Shown here one piece after another: positions 23,399 to 33,912 of a DNA stretch of 64,000 nt; within the stretch, counting starts at the first letter, position 1; every line of letters begins with the position of its first letter. The position numbers were made by a program, and so were the translations under genes. The notes under the pieces are model-generated. The model saw nothing but the letters and a program-made list of their open reading frames with translations. It searched no databases and was not told the origin of the DNA. Source of the DNA: Nocardia sp. BMG51109 (lineage in GTDB: Bacteria; Actinomycetota; Actinomycetes; Mycobacteriales; Mycobacteriaceae); the NCBI RefSeq assembly GCF_000526215.1, contig NZ_JAFQ01000004.1:6386001-6450000 (forward strand). Reading direction: 5' to 3'.

Positions 23399-25725
23399 TA
23401 TTCACCAATCACGGGCGGAACGTTGCGGTATTTGTCCGGACTGTCGTCGAGGCCCGATCCGGCACTGCCGGCACGCGTTTCGGCCCTGTCGTCGTTCGAT
23501 GGGTCGCCGCCGGGGGTGGCGTCGGCGGTTTCGGTCTCGCCCTCCGGGGCGGTGTCGTCGTGCGCCGACCCGGCGCCCCCCGGATCGTCGCGCCCGTCCG
23601 GATCGGCCGACTCGGCCTGCGGAGTTGCCGCCGAATCGGTGTCGCCGCCGATGATCTCGGGTGCGCGGGGATCGTCGCCGGTATTGGGGGCTGCGCTGCC
23701 GAGGACCGCGCTGCCGAGGACCGCGCTGCCGAGGACCGCGCTGCCGAGGACCGCGCTGCCGAGGACCGCGCTGCCGAGGACCGCGCTGCCGAGGACCGCG
23801 CTGTCGGGGAGCGCGGCGTCGGCGCGGCCCTCATCGATGGTGGTGGAGTCGGCGGTGCTCTCGTCGGCGGTGCTGTCGTCGGTGGTGCTGTCGTCGGTGG
23901 TAGTGGTGTCGGTCGGTGTGTCGGCGTCGTCGTCGAGAGTGTGCTTGTGCCGGTCGAACCGCATGCCCCTGCGGTCCACATCGCCCTGGTATCCGACCCG
24001 GATGCGGGGCGTGCGGGCCGGGCCGTCGGGAGTGTCGGAGAGGGCGTGGGCGGCGGCGCCGGTGACTGCCGCGCCGCCCGCCGTGGTGTAGGGCGTGAGA
24101 TCCGGAGCCGAGGGCGTGAATACCGGCATCCTCGGTGCCGGTGCACTCGGATTCGGTGCCGGTGCAGGCGGATTCGGTGCCGGTGGCGGTGGCGCCGGCG
24201 GCAACGGCTTCGGTACGGGTGCGCCGGGAGCGGGCACGTGCGGGGCCGGTGTGTACGGCGTCGGGGTGTGTCCGAGCGGTGCCGGACTCGGCGGCAGCGG
24301 GACCGCCGGTGCGCTGGGCGAGGGTGCCGGGACGCTGGGACCCGGGGGTGCCGGCAGGGTTGCGGCGGGCGGGGGGACCGGCGCCGGTGCGGGGCCCGGA
24401 GCCACCGGTGGCGGAGGTGCGACAGGTGCCGGACTCGCGGGCGGGGCACTGGGTGCGGGTACCGACGGCTGCGGTGCGGGCGCCGTCGAATGTGGCGCGG
24501 GCGCAGGCGTATTGGCGGGCCCTGGCTGAGTGGTCGCGGGCGAACCCGATCCCGCCGTCCCGGCGTTCCCGGCGTGCGACTCCGACCAGAGCTGGGAATC
24601 CGACCACCCCGACGGGTTGGTGAGGGCCGGCTGGGCGGTCGTCTGCGGGGCGACCGTCGAGATGTCCGGGTCGTAGCGGGGTGAATCGGGGACGGCGTGG
24701 CTCGAATTCGATCCAGCCGAGAGGGACGGCGCCGAATGTTCGGACGGAGCCGGGTACGGATTGCCGGCGGCGGACTGGTCGGACCGGTGCCTCGGAGTGT
24801 CGGTGGACGACTGTTCGGCTCCGTGCCCCGGAGTGTCGTGTGCGCTGTCACCGGTGCTGCTCGTCGTGCCGGGCGTGTGCCCGCCGGGGGAGGTCGCGGC
24901 GGGCCGGTATCCGGACGGCGTGGTGTGCCCCGGCCGGGTCGGCTTCGACGTCGAGCCGCCGAATACCGAGGAGCTGGAATCCGTCTCGGTGCCGGTCGTG
25001 CCCGGCAGGCCGCCGAACAGGGTGCTGCCGGGCGACCCCGTCCCGAACGGATGGGAGTTGCCGTTGGCCGAAGCGGTGGTGGTCGCGGCGGGCTCGTCGG
25101 TCGGCAGGCCGCCGGTGCCGGACAGGAATCCGTCGGTGCCCGACATCAGGCCGCTCAGCGGTCCGGCGGCCGGCGAGCCGGACATCAGGCCGTCGGAGAC
25201 CGGGGACGCGGCGGGCGGGAAGTGCGGCAGCCGGGCGTCCTGATCGAGCAGCGGGATCAGATAGCGCTGCTGCATGACCAGGCGGGCGTCGTCCTGGGCC
25301 TGCTGGGCGGCGCGGGACTGGCCGTCGTAGCCGGTGGGGTCCTTGGTCTGGTCGGCCGTCACCGGAACCGGTTTCGGCACATACGCTTTCGTCGTCACGG
25401 CGGCCAGCGCCGTATCGGCGACCACCTGTCCGGTCTGCTGGAACAGATCGGACAGCTGTCCGGCCTGCGTGCCGTAGTCGGACAGCGCTTGCACCGCCGC
25501 ATCGGCGGATGCGCCGCTCCAGCGGCCGTCGACCGCGGTGCGGACGGCCTGCACCATCTGCGTCGTCGACTCCCGCCATTGGGTGCCCGCCTGCTGCCAT
25601 GCCGTGACGACCTCGGAGGTGTGGTCGTCGACGGTCTGGAAGGCGTCGTAGATCTGCTGATGGGTCAGCGCGTCGACGTTCTCCGGGTTGGTGATTCCCG
25701 GCTGGTCGTATCCGTTTCGCCTCAC
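23398..25725 (-). CDS. Large WXG-domain, proline-rich putative ESX substrate
   Basis: A 775-residue protein. The N terminus (about 1-115) is a helical hairpin with a WXG-type turn (GRWSGASADAAVQALSDYG), as in ESX substrates. Residues of about 150-640 are low in complexity: Gly/Ser/Thr-rich, then Pro/Ala-rich (PAPAPHVPAPGAPVPK-like). A conserved-looking patch follows (RTPRIRVGYQGDVDRRGMRF). Then come an acidic Asp/Thr/Ser stretch, seven AVLGS repeats, and an acidic tail ending YRNVPPVIGE. GTG 25725 overlaps the stop of the 140-residue gene (GTGA). The layout, followed by EspG, fits an EspG-dependent secreted protein, with the Pro-rich region perhaps spanning the wall. Confidence 0.75.
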   Translation of the reverse strand: MRRNGYDQPGITNPENVDALTHQQIYDAFQTVDDHTSEVVTAWQQAGTQWRESTTQMVQAVRTAVDGRWSGASADAAVQALSDYGTQAGQLSDLFQQTGQVVADTALAAVTTKAYVPKPVPVTADQTKDPTGYDGQSRAAQQAQDDARLVMQQRYLIPLLDQDARLPHFPPAASPVSDGLMSGSPAAGPLSGLMSGTDGFLSGTGGLPTDEPAATTTASANGNSHPFGTGSPGSTLFGGLPGTTGTETDSSSSVFGGSTSKPTRPGHTTPSGYRPAATSPGGHTPGTTSSTGDSAHDTPGHGAEQSSTDTPRHRSDQSAAGNPYPAPSEHSAPSLSAGSNSSHAVPDSPRYDPDISTVAPQTTAQPALTNPSGWSDSQLWSESHAGNAGTAGSGSPATTQPGPANTPAPAPHSTAPAPQPSVPAPSAPPASPAPVAPPPPVAPGPAPAPVPPPAATLPAPPGPSVPAPSPSAPAVPLPPSPAPLGHTPTPYTPAPHVPAPGAPVPKPLPPAPPPPAPNPPAPAPNPSAPAPRMPVFTPSAPDLTPYTTAGGAAVTGAAAHALSDTPDGPARTPRIRVGYQGDVDRRGMRFDRHKHTLDDDADTPTDTTTTDDSTTDDSTADESTADSTTIDEGRADAALPDSAVLGSAVLGSAVLGSAVLGSAVLGSAVLGSAVLGSAAPNTGDDPRAPEIIGGDTDSAATPQAESADPDGRDDPGGAGSAHDDTAPEGETETADATPGGDPSNDDRAETRAGSAGSGLDDSPDKYRNVPPVIGE
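23696..23800. repeat. 15-bp coding tandem repeat (AVLGS x7)
   Basis: The unit CTGCCGAGGACCGCG is repeated without change about seven times inside the proline-rich ESX gene. It encodes AVLGS on the minus strand. The perfect DNA identity shows recent expansion; copy number is likely to vary between strains. Ends are approximate. Confidence 0.8.
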
Positions 25726-26144
25726 TGGGCCCCTCCCGCGGCCGGTCCGGACGCGATCGCCTGGAAGCGGGCGGCGAACTCGCTGTCGGTCTGCTCCAGG
25801 CGCTCGCGGATCGTGCGGAACAGGTTCTGCACCTCGTCGGCGACCTGCCAGTGGCCCTCCAGCGCATCGAAGGCACTGGCGTCGGTGCCGGCGCCCTTGC
25901 CGCGGAAGCGCTGCACGATGGCCTGCGCGGAGGTGAGAACGGCGGACTGCTCGCCCAGGCCCCACGATTCGTGCTGGTTGACCTGCTGTACGACCTGCTG
26001 GATGGCGCGGATCTCGGTCTTGCGTCTCTCCATCGCCTGATCCAGCGCCACGAACGCCTGCGGGTCCGCCTGCAGCGACACCCCACCGGTTCGGGCCTGC
26101 TCGATCAGCGGGCCGAAGACCTCGTGACCGCTGTCATCTACCAT
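25722..26144 (-). CDS. Helical ESX-associated protein (EspC-like)
   Basis: A 140-residue, almost wholly helical protein without signal peptide: LQADPQAFVALDQAMERRKT, IRAIQQVVQQVNQHESWGLG, ALEGHWQVADEVQNLF and RERLEQTDSEFAARFQ. The ADPQAF opening and the two long helices around a W-G turn resemble EspC-type ESX accessory substrates, but identity is weak and I do not see a clear YxxxD/E export signal. It is first in a three-gene operon with overlapping starts and may form a heterodimer with the N-terminal domain of the following protein. Confidence 0.65.
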   Translation of the reverse strand: MVDDSGHEVFGPLIEQARTGGVSLQADPQAFVALDQAMERRKTEIRAIQQVVQQVNQHESWGLGEQSAVLTSAQAIVQRFRGKGAGTDASAFDALEGHWQVADEVQNLFRTIRERLEQTDSEFAARFQAIASGPAAGGAQ

Positions 26145-26413
26145 GCTGCCCCCGTACGACTTCGTGCGTATCCGTTATCGATTCGACGCAACCACTCTCG
26201 TCCGGGTTCCCTCGAGCCCGAAAAAGTTTCCGGCGGTCGATCACGAACTTCTCCGGTGCCCGGCGGTGCGGCGGCCGGTCGTGACGGCGGCGAAGGCGTG
26301 GGGATCGGCCGTGCCGGTGGAGCGATTCTGCCACACCGGCGTCGAGAACGGGGGAGTAGTAGACGCCCGCGGACCGGCGGCCTCCCCGGCCGCCGGCTCA
26401 CGAGGGTGCCGCG

Positions 26414-27816
26414 CTATGTCGCCCGGCTCACCGACGACATGTGAAAATCCGGAATTCGCAACGGCGGCATGGCGGCCCGGCTGAACCAGTCCTTCCACTC
26501 GCGGGGGAGGGTCGGCTCGGTGGCGCCCGCCTCGGCGACCCGGCGCAGCAGGTCCAAGGGGCTCTCGTTGAACCGGAAGTTGTTGACCGCCGCGGTCACC
26601 CGGCCGTCCTCCACCAGGTACACGCCGTCCCGGGTGAGGCCGGTGAGCAGCAGCGTCGCCGGATCCACCTCGCGGATGTACCACAGGCAGGTGAGCAACA
26701 GGCCGCGTTCGGTGCGCGCGATCATCTCGCCGAGCGTGGCGTCGGATCCGCCCGTCATGAGGAGGTTCTCGCCCGGAAGCGTGACCGGGGCATCGTATTC
26801 GACGGCGGTGGCGCGCGGGTAGATCAGCGATTCGACGACACCCTCCCGCACCCAGTCGGCGCGGTGCGCGGTGAGCCCGTTGTCGAACACCGACAGCGCC
26901 TCCGAGGAGGCGGGGGTGGCGACGAACGGGCGGTACTCGAGCCCCGCGGCGCTCGGGTCGGAATACAGCGTGAGCGGAACGTCGGTGAGCCGCTCGCCGA
27001 TTCGCGTGCCGCCCGCGCGGGCGAACGCGGTGTGACCCTCGTGCGCGCCGCGGCCCTCCATCGTCCACATCATGTAGATCATCAGATCGGCGACGGCCGA
27101 CGGCGGCAGCAGCGTCTCGTAGCGTCCGGCGGGCAGGTCGACCCGGTGCGCGGACCAGTCCAGGCGGCGCGACAGCTCGGCCAGCAGCGCGGGCACGTCG
27201 ACATCGGCGAAATCGGTGGTGCCCGTGCCGACCCAGGCGCTGGCCTGCTGCGTGCCGGTCTCGCGTTTGCCGTTGATCTCCACCGATCCGGTGGGCTGCA
27301 CCCAGCGCCGGCGCACGCCGGTCGAGGTGCCCAGCCAGGTGGAGTGCAACTGGTGGTGGGCGAAGCCGTAGAGCCGGTCCGCACCGTCGAATCCGGTGGC
27401 CAGATCGCGCGCGAGACCGGTGAATACGCCGATGTCGGTGGTGCCCGGTCCGCCGTCCCAGGGGAGGTCGCGGTCCGGGCGGTCCGGGCCGAGGGCGCCC
27501 GGATCCGGCAGCGGCACGGCATCTTCGGCAGGTTCGGCGGTGCGCGCGGCGTCCTCGGCGGCCCGCACCACGGCCTCGATGTCATCGGGGTCGACGCTGG
27601 TGGAGGCGATACTGCCGACCCGGGCGGTCGCCGGCCCGTCGCGGAAGATCGAGACCACCGCCCAGTCCCGCGACACCGACGACCCGTTGGTGGTCATGGA
27701 GTTGCCGGCCCAGCGCAGCGAGGCGTCGTGGGCGTCGGTGACGAGGACGATCGTCTCGTCCGCGCGGGCGGCCCGCAACGCGCGCTCGACGACCTCGGGA
27801 GCGGGAAACACCTCGG

Positions 27817-27820
<4 letters not shown>
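26414..27820 (-). CDS. tldE: TldE/PmbA-type metallopeptidase subunit
   Basis: A 468-residue member of the TldD/PmbA family and partner of the preceding tldD. It lacks the HExxxH motif of TldD, as TldE/PmbA subunits do, and has the conserved [40 protein letters not shown] and [17 protein letters not shown] segments. The heterodimer digests unfolded peptides inside its cavity and matures some ribosomal peptides such as microcin B17. GTG 27820 overlaps the tldD stop (GTGA). Confidence 0.9.
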
Positions 27821-29352
<1,532 letters not shown>

Positions 29353-29567
29353 GCTAATCGGTTGCGGACCGCTCGTTCAACAGCATTCGGCCCGCGCCCC
29401 CGGGGAAGGCCGTGTCCCCGGAAGGTATTGCCGCCCACCGTGACACGCCGTGCGTCCCCGCGTGCGACGCAAACATGCACGAGATGCCGAACGGTACACC
29501 GTGAAAAGCACGCGCCGACACACGCCTTGCCGGGTGTTTCGTGATCAATGCCGTACCGTGTGCCCGC

Positions 29568-30254
29568 GTGCCGCCATCCGCTCTCCGTGACCGCAAGCGT
29601 GAACGCACCCGCCGTGCCCTCCTCGAGGCCGCCGTCGAAATGTTCGAAAGCCGTGGCTACGAGGCGACCACCGTCGCCGACATCGCCGCGGCGGCCGAGG
29701 TGGGCACGAGAACGTTCTTCAACTATTTCGAGAGCAAGGAGGAGCTGCTCTTCCCGGAGCCGGACGAGCGGGTGCGTGCCGCCGTGCACGCCATCGCCAC
29801 CCGGCGCCCGGGCGAGCGCCCCGTCGACGTGCTGTTACGGGCGTTACGCGCGGCCGGCGACAACCCCGGCGACCACCTCGGCGACGACCTGGCGGCCCGG
29901 ATCTCGGTGCTGCGCGCGCAGGTGTCGCGCACGGTGCCGGCGGTGAGCGGCCGGGCCGCGCACGCTCAGCTGGCCGCCCAGCAGGAGATCGCGCGCCAGC
30001 TGCGCGGGGCGTTCCCGGAGGAACTGGACGAGGTGGGCGCCGCGGCCCTGGTCGGTGCCGTCGTGGGCGCGGTGTCGGGCGCGCTGACCGTGCTGTTCTC
30101 CGGCCGCCACGCCGTCGAGGACGGCGAGCGCCTGCACCACAAGATCCGCGAGACCACCTCGAAGGTGCTGGCCCCCTGGCTGGCCGAACCGCCGCCGGAA
30201 CCGCCCGAGCCCACCCGCCCGATCCGTCACATGATGGCCGAGGCGCGCTGCTGA
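29568..30254 (+). CDS. TetR-family transcriptional regulator
   Basis: A 228-residue regulator with the N-terminal TetR helix-turn-helix (RKRERTRRALLEAAVEMFES, YEATTVADIAAAAEVGTRTFFNYFESKEEL) and a helical ligand-binding domain with a hydrophobic AALVGAVVGAVSGALTVL segment. It is divergent from tldD and ends 8 bases from the TSUP permease, which converges on it. The start could be GTG 29568 or GTG 29541, nine codons earlier; the shorter is preferred because the conserved part begins shortly after. The target is unknown. Confidence 0.88.
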   Translation: MPPSALRDRKRERTRRALLEAAVEMFESRGYEATTVADIAAAAEVGTRTFFNYFESKEELLFPEPDERVRAAVHAIATRRPGERPVDVLLRALRAAGDNPGDHLGDDLAARISVLRAQVSRTVPAVSGRAAHAQLAAQQEIARQLRGAFPEELDEVGAAALVGAVVGAVSGALTVLFSGRHAVEDGERLHHKIRETTSKVLAPWLAEPPPEPPEPTRPIRHMMAEARC

Positions 30255-30262
30255 GATCCGGC

Positions 30263-31030
30263 TCACCCGAACTGCTGCCAGCCCAGCCGGATCACCATGC
30301 CGACCACCACGACCAGCAGCACGACGCGGACGAATCCGGCCCCGCGGGCGAGCGCCATGCGCGAACCGACCACCGCGCCGACGATGTTGGCCGCCGCCAT
30401 GGCCAGGCCCAGGCCCCAGAGGACGTGGCCGGTCGCGCCGAGGAACAGCAGCGAGCCGAGGTTGGAGCCGCAGTTGATCACCTTGGCCATGGCCGCCGCG
30501 CGGACGAACTCGGTGCCCAGCAGCGTGGCGAAGGTGATGATGAGGAAGGTGCCGGTACCGGGCCCGAGCAGCCCGTCGTAGCAGCCGATCAGACCCGCGG
30601 CCAGCCCGACCACCAGGATGGTCTTGCGCCGGGTGGGCGGATGGGTGGCCATGGTGACACCGATCGACGGCCGCGCGGTGACGAAGACCGCGACGCCGAT
30701 CAGCACCGCCATCACGATCGGGATGAAGTAGTCGCGGTCGATCAGCGCCACCGCCGCCGACCCCGCCGCGGCGGTCGCCGCGGCGATCACGGCTCCCGGC
30801 AGCAGCAGCCGCCAGCGCATCGGCACCTTGCGCGCGAAGGTGAGCACGGCGGCGCTGGTGCCGGAGAAGGCGGCGATCTTGTTGGTGCCCAGGGCCGTTT
30901 GCGGCGCGATACCCGGCGCCACCAGAAACAGCGTCGGCAGAATGATCAGCCCGCCGCCACCCACGACGGCGTCCACCCAGCCCGCCGCGGTCGCGGCCGT
31001 GAGCAGCGTCGCCCAGTCCGTCGGATCCAC
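30263..31030 (-). CDS. TSUP (TauE/SafE) family membrane transporter
   Basis: A 255-residue membrane protein with about eight helices of the sulfite/organic-anion exporter family. The first conserved half-motif is GWVDAVVGGGGLIILPTLFL with GTNKIAAFSGTSAAV. The second is GCYDGLLGPGTGTFLI followed by VINCGSNLGSLLFL. The substrate may be sulfite, sulfoacetate or another small anion. GTG 31030 is chosen by family length; TTG 31042 is also possible, and neither has a clear ribosome site. It is divergent from the histidine kinase at 31147. Confidence 0.85.
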   Translation of the reverse strand: MDPTDWATLLTAATAAGWVDAVVGGGGLIILPTLFLVAPGIAPQTALGTNKIAAFSGTSAAVLTFARKVPMRWRLLLPGAVIAAATAAAGSAAVALIDRDYFIPIVMAVLIGVAVFVTARPSIGVTMATHPPTRRKTILVVGLAAGLIGCYDGLLGPGTGTFLIITFATLLGTEFVRAAAMAKVINCGSNLGSLLFLGATGHVLWGLGLAMAAANIVGAVVGSRMALARGAGFVRVVLLVVVVGMVIRLGWQQFG

Positions 31031-31134
31031 CGGAAGAGCCAAGCAGACATGGGATGATCGGGCAAATACATTCCGTGTACATTCCGTGCCGACACCGCCC
31101 GCCGCGCCCGGACCGCACCGCGGCACGAGCGACC

Positions 31135-31140
31135 TAGGCT
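31135..31140 (+). promoter_or_regulatory. -10 element for the leaderless kinase gene
   Basis: TAGGCT ends six bases before the GTG at 31147, the spacing expected when transcription starts at the start codon. No ribosome site is present. Confidence 0.55.
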
Positions 31141-31146
31141 GAGCGC

Positions 31147-32337
31147 GTGCGTCGATTCAGTCTCTGGCTGCGTGGCAAGCCAATCGTGGCGGATTCGATG
31201 CTGGCCGCGGTACTGCTGCTGGTCGACCTGCTGACGATCCCGGGAAAGCAACCGTCGGCCACCTACCTGATCCTGGCGGTGGCGGTCCCGATCCCGGTGG
31301 TGTGGCGGCGGGTGTACCCGCGCGCGAGCGCGGCGGCGCTGCTGGCGATCGTGATCATCGACACCACGCTGAGCTACCTCACCGGCAAGGACCTCCAGCC
31401 GCCGGCGCTACTGGCCGTGGGCATCATGCTCTACACCCTGGTCGCCTATGTCGGCCGCCGCGAAGGGCTGCTGTATCTGGCCGTGCTCGTCGTCGACGAC
31501 GTGCTGGCGATCAGGGTGCTCGACGAACCGGTCTGGGCGGCCGTCGGTTTTCTCGGCATGTACTACGCGCTGTGCTGGACCCTGGCCGAATTCCTCGGCG
31601 CCCGGCACGCCTACGACAGCGAGGTCGCCGCCCGCCTGGCCGTCGCCGACTACGACCGCGACCGCAGCGCGCACGAGGCCGTCTCGCTCGAACGCACCCG
31701 CATCGCCCGGGAACTGCACGACGTGGTCGCGCACGCGGTGAGCGTGATCATCGTGCAGGCCGACGGCGCACGGTACGCGCTGCGCCGGGACCCGGACGCG
31801 GCCGAACAGGCGCTGAACACGATCTCCGGCACCGGCCGGGAGGCGCTGCGCGAACTGCGCCGCACCGTCGCGCTGCTGCGCACCGAGCACGCGCCCGAGC
31901 AGCTGCCCCAGCACGGCACCGCGGGACTGGCCAGGGTGGTGGACATGATGCGCAGCGCGGGCCTGCCGGTCGAACTGGAACTGACCGGCCGGCTCGACGA
32001 CGTGACCCCGGAGGTGAGCCTCGGCATGCACCGCATCGTCCAGGAGGCGCTGACCAACACCTTCCGGCACGCCGGACCCGATCCGAAGGCCTGGGTGCGG
32101 GTGCGCCGCCGCGACGCCGACGTGCTGGTGGAGGTCGACGACCTCGGGCACGCGGCCGAGGCCGCCCCGGCCGCTCCTCCGGGTGCGCGGAACGACATCG
32201 TCGGCAGCGGCCTGGGCCTGGTCGGCATGCGCGAGCGCGTCGCGGTGCTCGGCGGCACCCTCGCGGCCGGCCGCCGGCCCGAGGGCGGCTGGCGGGTGCG
32301 GGCCACCATTCCGCTGGATCGGGAGGCGGCGGAGTAG
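31147..32337 (+). CDS. Sensor histidine kinase, NarL/DesK type (HisKA_3)
   Basis: A 396-residue kinase with four to six N-terminal membrane helices (about 15-160) and no extracellular domain of size, so it probably senses a membrane or envelope state. The phospho-acceptor His191 lies in [17 protein letters not shown]. The ATPase has the N-box [13 protein letters not shown], the G1 region VEVDDLG and the G2 [13 protein letters not shown]. It is followed after 68 bases by its response regulator. Confidence 0.92.
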   Translation: MRRFSLWLRGKPIVADSMLAAVLLLVDLLTIPGKQPSATYLILAVAVPIPVVWRRVYPRASAAALLAIVIIDTTLSYLTGKDLQPPALLAVGIMLYTLVAYVGRREGLLYLAVLVVDDVLAIRVLDEPVWAAVGFLGMYYALCWTLAEFLGARHAYDSEVAARLAVADYDRDRSAHEAVSLERTRIARELHDVVAHAVSVIIVQADGARYALRRDPDAAEQALNTISGTGREALRELRRTVALLRTEHAPEQLPQHGTAGLARVVDMMRSAGLPVELELTGRLDDVTPEVSLGMHRIVQEALTNTFRHAGPDPKAWVRVRRRDADVLVEVDDLGHAAEAAPAAPPGARNDIVGSGLGLVGMRERVAVLGGTLAAGRRPEGGWRVRATIPLDREAAE

Positions 32338-32393
32338 CGGGGCACGTCCGGGTGCCACGCCGTGTGCCGCCTCGGCACGGACGACCGCCCCGT

Positions 32394-32399
32394 TAGATT
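32394..32399 (+). promoter_or_regulatory. -10 element for the leaderless response-regulator gene
   Basis: TAGATT ends six bases before the GTG at 32406, so the regulator probably has its own leaderless promoter besides reading from the kinase. Confidence 0.55.
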
Positions 32400-32405
32400 G
32401 GGGTC

Positions 32406-33065
32406 GTGCCGATCAGCGTTCTCGTCGTCGACGACCAGGAGCTCATGCGTGCCGGGCTGAAGATGGTGCTCGGCGCCCACCCCGACGTGCAGGTGGTCGG
32501 GGAGGCCGGCAACGGCGCCGCCGCCGTGACCGCGGCGCGCGAACTGCGGCCCGACGTGGTGCTGATGGACGTGCGGATGCCGGTGGTCGACGGCGTCACC
32601 GCCACCGGGCAGATCCTCGAATCGGACTGCGGCAGCAGGGTTCTGGTGATGACCACCTTCGACCTCGACGAACACGCGCTGGGCGCGCTGCGGGCCGGGG
32701 CCAGCGGGTTCCTGCTCAAGGACACCCCGCCCGAGGATCTGATCTCGGCCATCCGCAGCGTCGCCGCGGGCGACGCGGTGGTCTCGCCGAAGGTGACCAA
32801 GCGGCTGCTGGACCGGCTGATCGCCGACGATCCGGCCCACATGCGCGACCCGTCGGTGCTCGACGTGCTGACGGTGCGGGAGCGGGAGGTGCTCGAGCAG
32901 ATCGCCGCCGGGCGCTCGAACGCGGAGATCGCCGGCGAGCTGTACCTGTCGGAGGCGACGGTGAAGACCCACGTCGGCCGGGTGCTCACCAAGCTGGACC
33001 TGCGCGACCGGGTGCAGGCGGTCGTGCTGGCCTACGAGACGGGCCTGGTGCGGCCGGGGGCCTGA
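32406..33065 (+). CDS. Response regulator, NarL/LuxR family
   Basis: A 219-residue protein with a receiver domain ([15 protein letters not shown]; phosphorylation site Asp55 in VVLMDVRMP; Lys in [12 protein letters not shown]) and a C-terminal LuxR helix-turn-helix ([39 protein letters not shown]). It is cognate to the kinase just upstream. No target is evident; candidates are the neighbouring envelope genes fxsA and lnt or the peptide synthetase. Confidence 0.92.
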   Translation: MPISVLVVDDQELMRAGLKMVLGAHPDVQVVGEAGNGAAAVTAARELRPDVVLMDVRMPVVDGVTATGQILESDCGSRVLVMTTFDLDEHALGALRAGASGFLLKDTPPEDLISAIRSVAAGDAVVSPKVTKRLLDRLIADDPAHMRDPSVLDVLTVREREVLEQIAAGRSNAEIAGELYLSEATVKTHVGRVLTKLDLRDRVQAVVLAYETGLVRPGA

Positions 33066-33245
33066 GGCCCGGCGTGGTGCGGGATCGGCCCCGGGTCCGG
33101 TGCAGGGCGTGAGCCCGGGGGCGACGCAGAACGGGAGCCCTGGTGGAGGGCGGGCGTGCGGCCGATTCCGGATTTCTCGGCGGTTCCGGGAGAAAATCGG
33201 GCGTCTCGGACGTTGGACGGGTAGATCGTTTTCGAAAGGATCGCC

Positions 33246-33728
33246 ATGCCCGCCCTGTTGTTCGCTCTCTACCTGGTCGTCGAGATCGCCGCGCTGGTCG
33301 TGGTCGGTCACCTGATCGGTGCCGTGCCGACGATCCTGCTGCTCATCGCCGGATCCGGCCTGGGCCTGATCCTGGTGCGGTCGCAGGGGCGCCGGGTGTT
33401 CGACCAGTTCCGCCGCGCCGGCCGGGGCGAGATCGAGCCCGGCACCGCGGTGGCCGACGGCGCGCTCGTCGCGCTCGGCGCCGTGCTGATGTTCGTTCCC
33501 GGCCTGGTCACCTCGCTGGCCGGCCTGCTCCTGCTGCTGCCCACCCGCGCCCTGCTGCGGCCGCTGGTGTCGGCCTTCGCCACCCGCCGCATCGACCGGT
33601 TGTCGATGGCGACCGGCTACCACGGTGTGGTCGTCGAGCCGACCGGCGACGTCGTCGACGGAGTCGTGGTGCACGAGCACTACGACGACGGCCAGGGCAA
33701 TTCCCGCCCGATGCTCGACGGACGCTGA
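33246..33728 (+). CDS. fxsA: FxsA-family membrane protein
   Basis: A 160-residue membrane protein. Helices include LLFALYLVVEIAALVVVGHL, IGAVPTILLLIAGSGLGLIL and the strongly conserved VADGALVALGAVLMFVPGLV with LLLLLPTRALLRP. The C terminus is a cytoplasmic acidic tail (about 115-160). FxsA was first described through its effect on phage exclusion in E. coli; its biochemical role is unknown. ATG 33246 follows AAAGGA. The position before an amidohydrolase and lnt matches the Rv2053c region of M. tuberculosis. Confidence 0.88.
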   Translation: MPALLFALYLVVEIAALVVVGHLIGAVPTILLLIAGSGLGLILVRSQGRRVFDQFRRAGRGEIEPGTAVADGALVALGAVLMFVPGLVTSLAGLLLLLPTRALLRPLVSAFATRRIDRLSMATGYHGVVVEPTGDVVDGVVVHEHYDDGQGNSRPMLDGR

Positions 33729-33912
33729 CACCGGGCCCGCCCGTCGGCTCCGGGCCCGCACCGGGCGCACCGGCCGATAACCCGGCCGGATATCACGGAC
33801 GCGCCTGCGCCGACCGCGGGGCGGCGTCGGCGGGCGGTGCCGTGGCGCTGACGGCGAAGCGGCGGGCAACCCGGTCGGGCGCCGGGCGGGGGATACGGCA
33901 CACTGGACTGCC

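Noticed and set aside
23696..23800. CRISPR array
   Set aside because: The 15-bp units are contiguous without spacers and encode AVLGS in frame.
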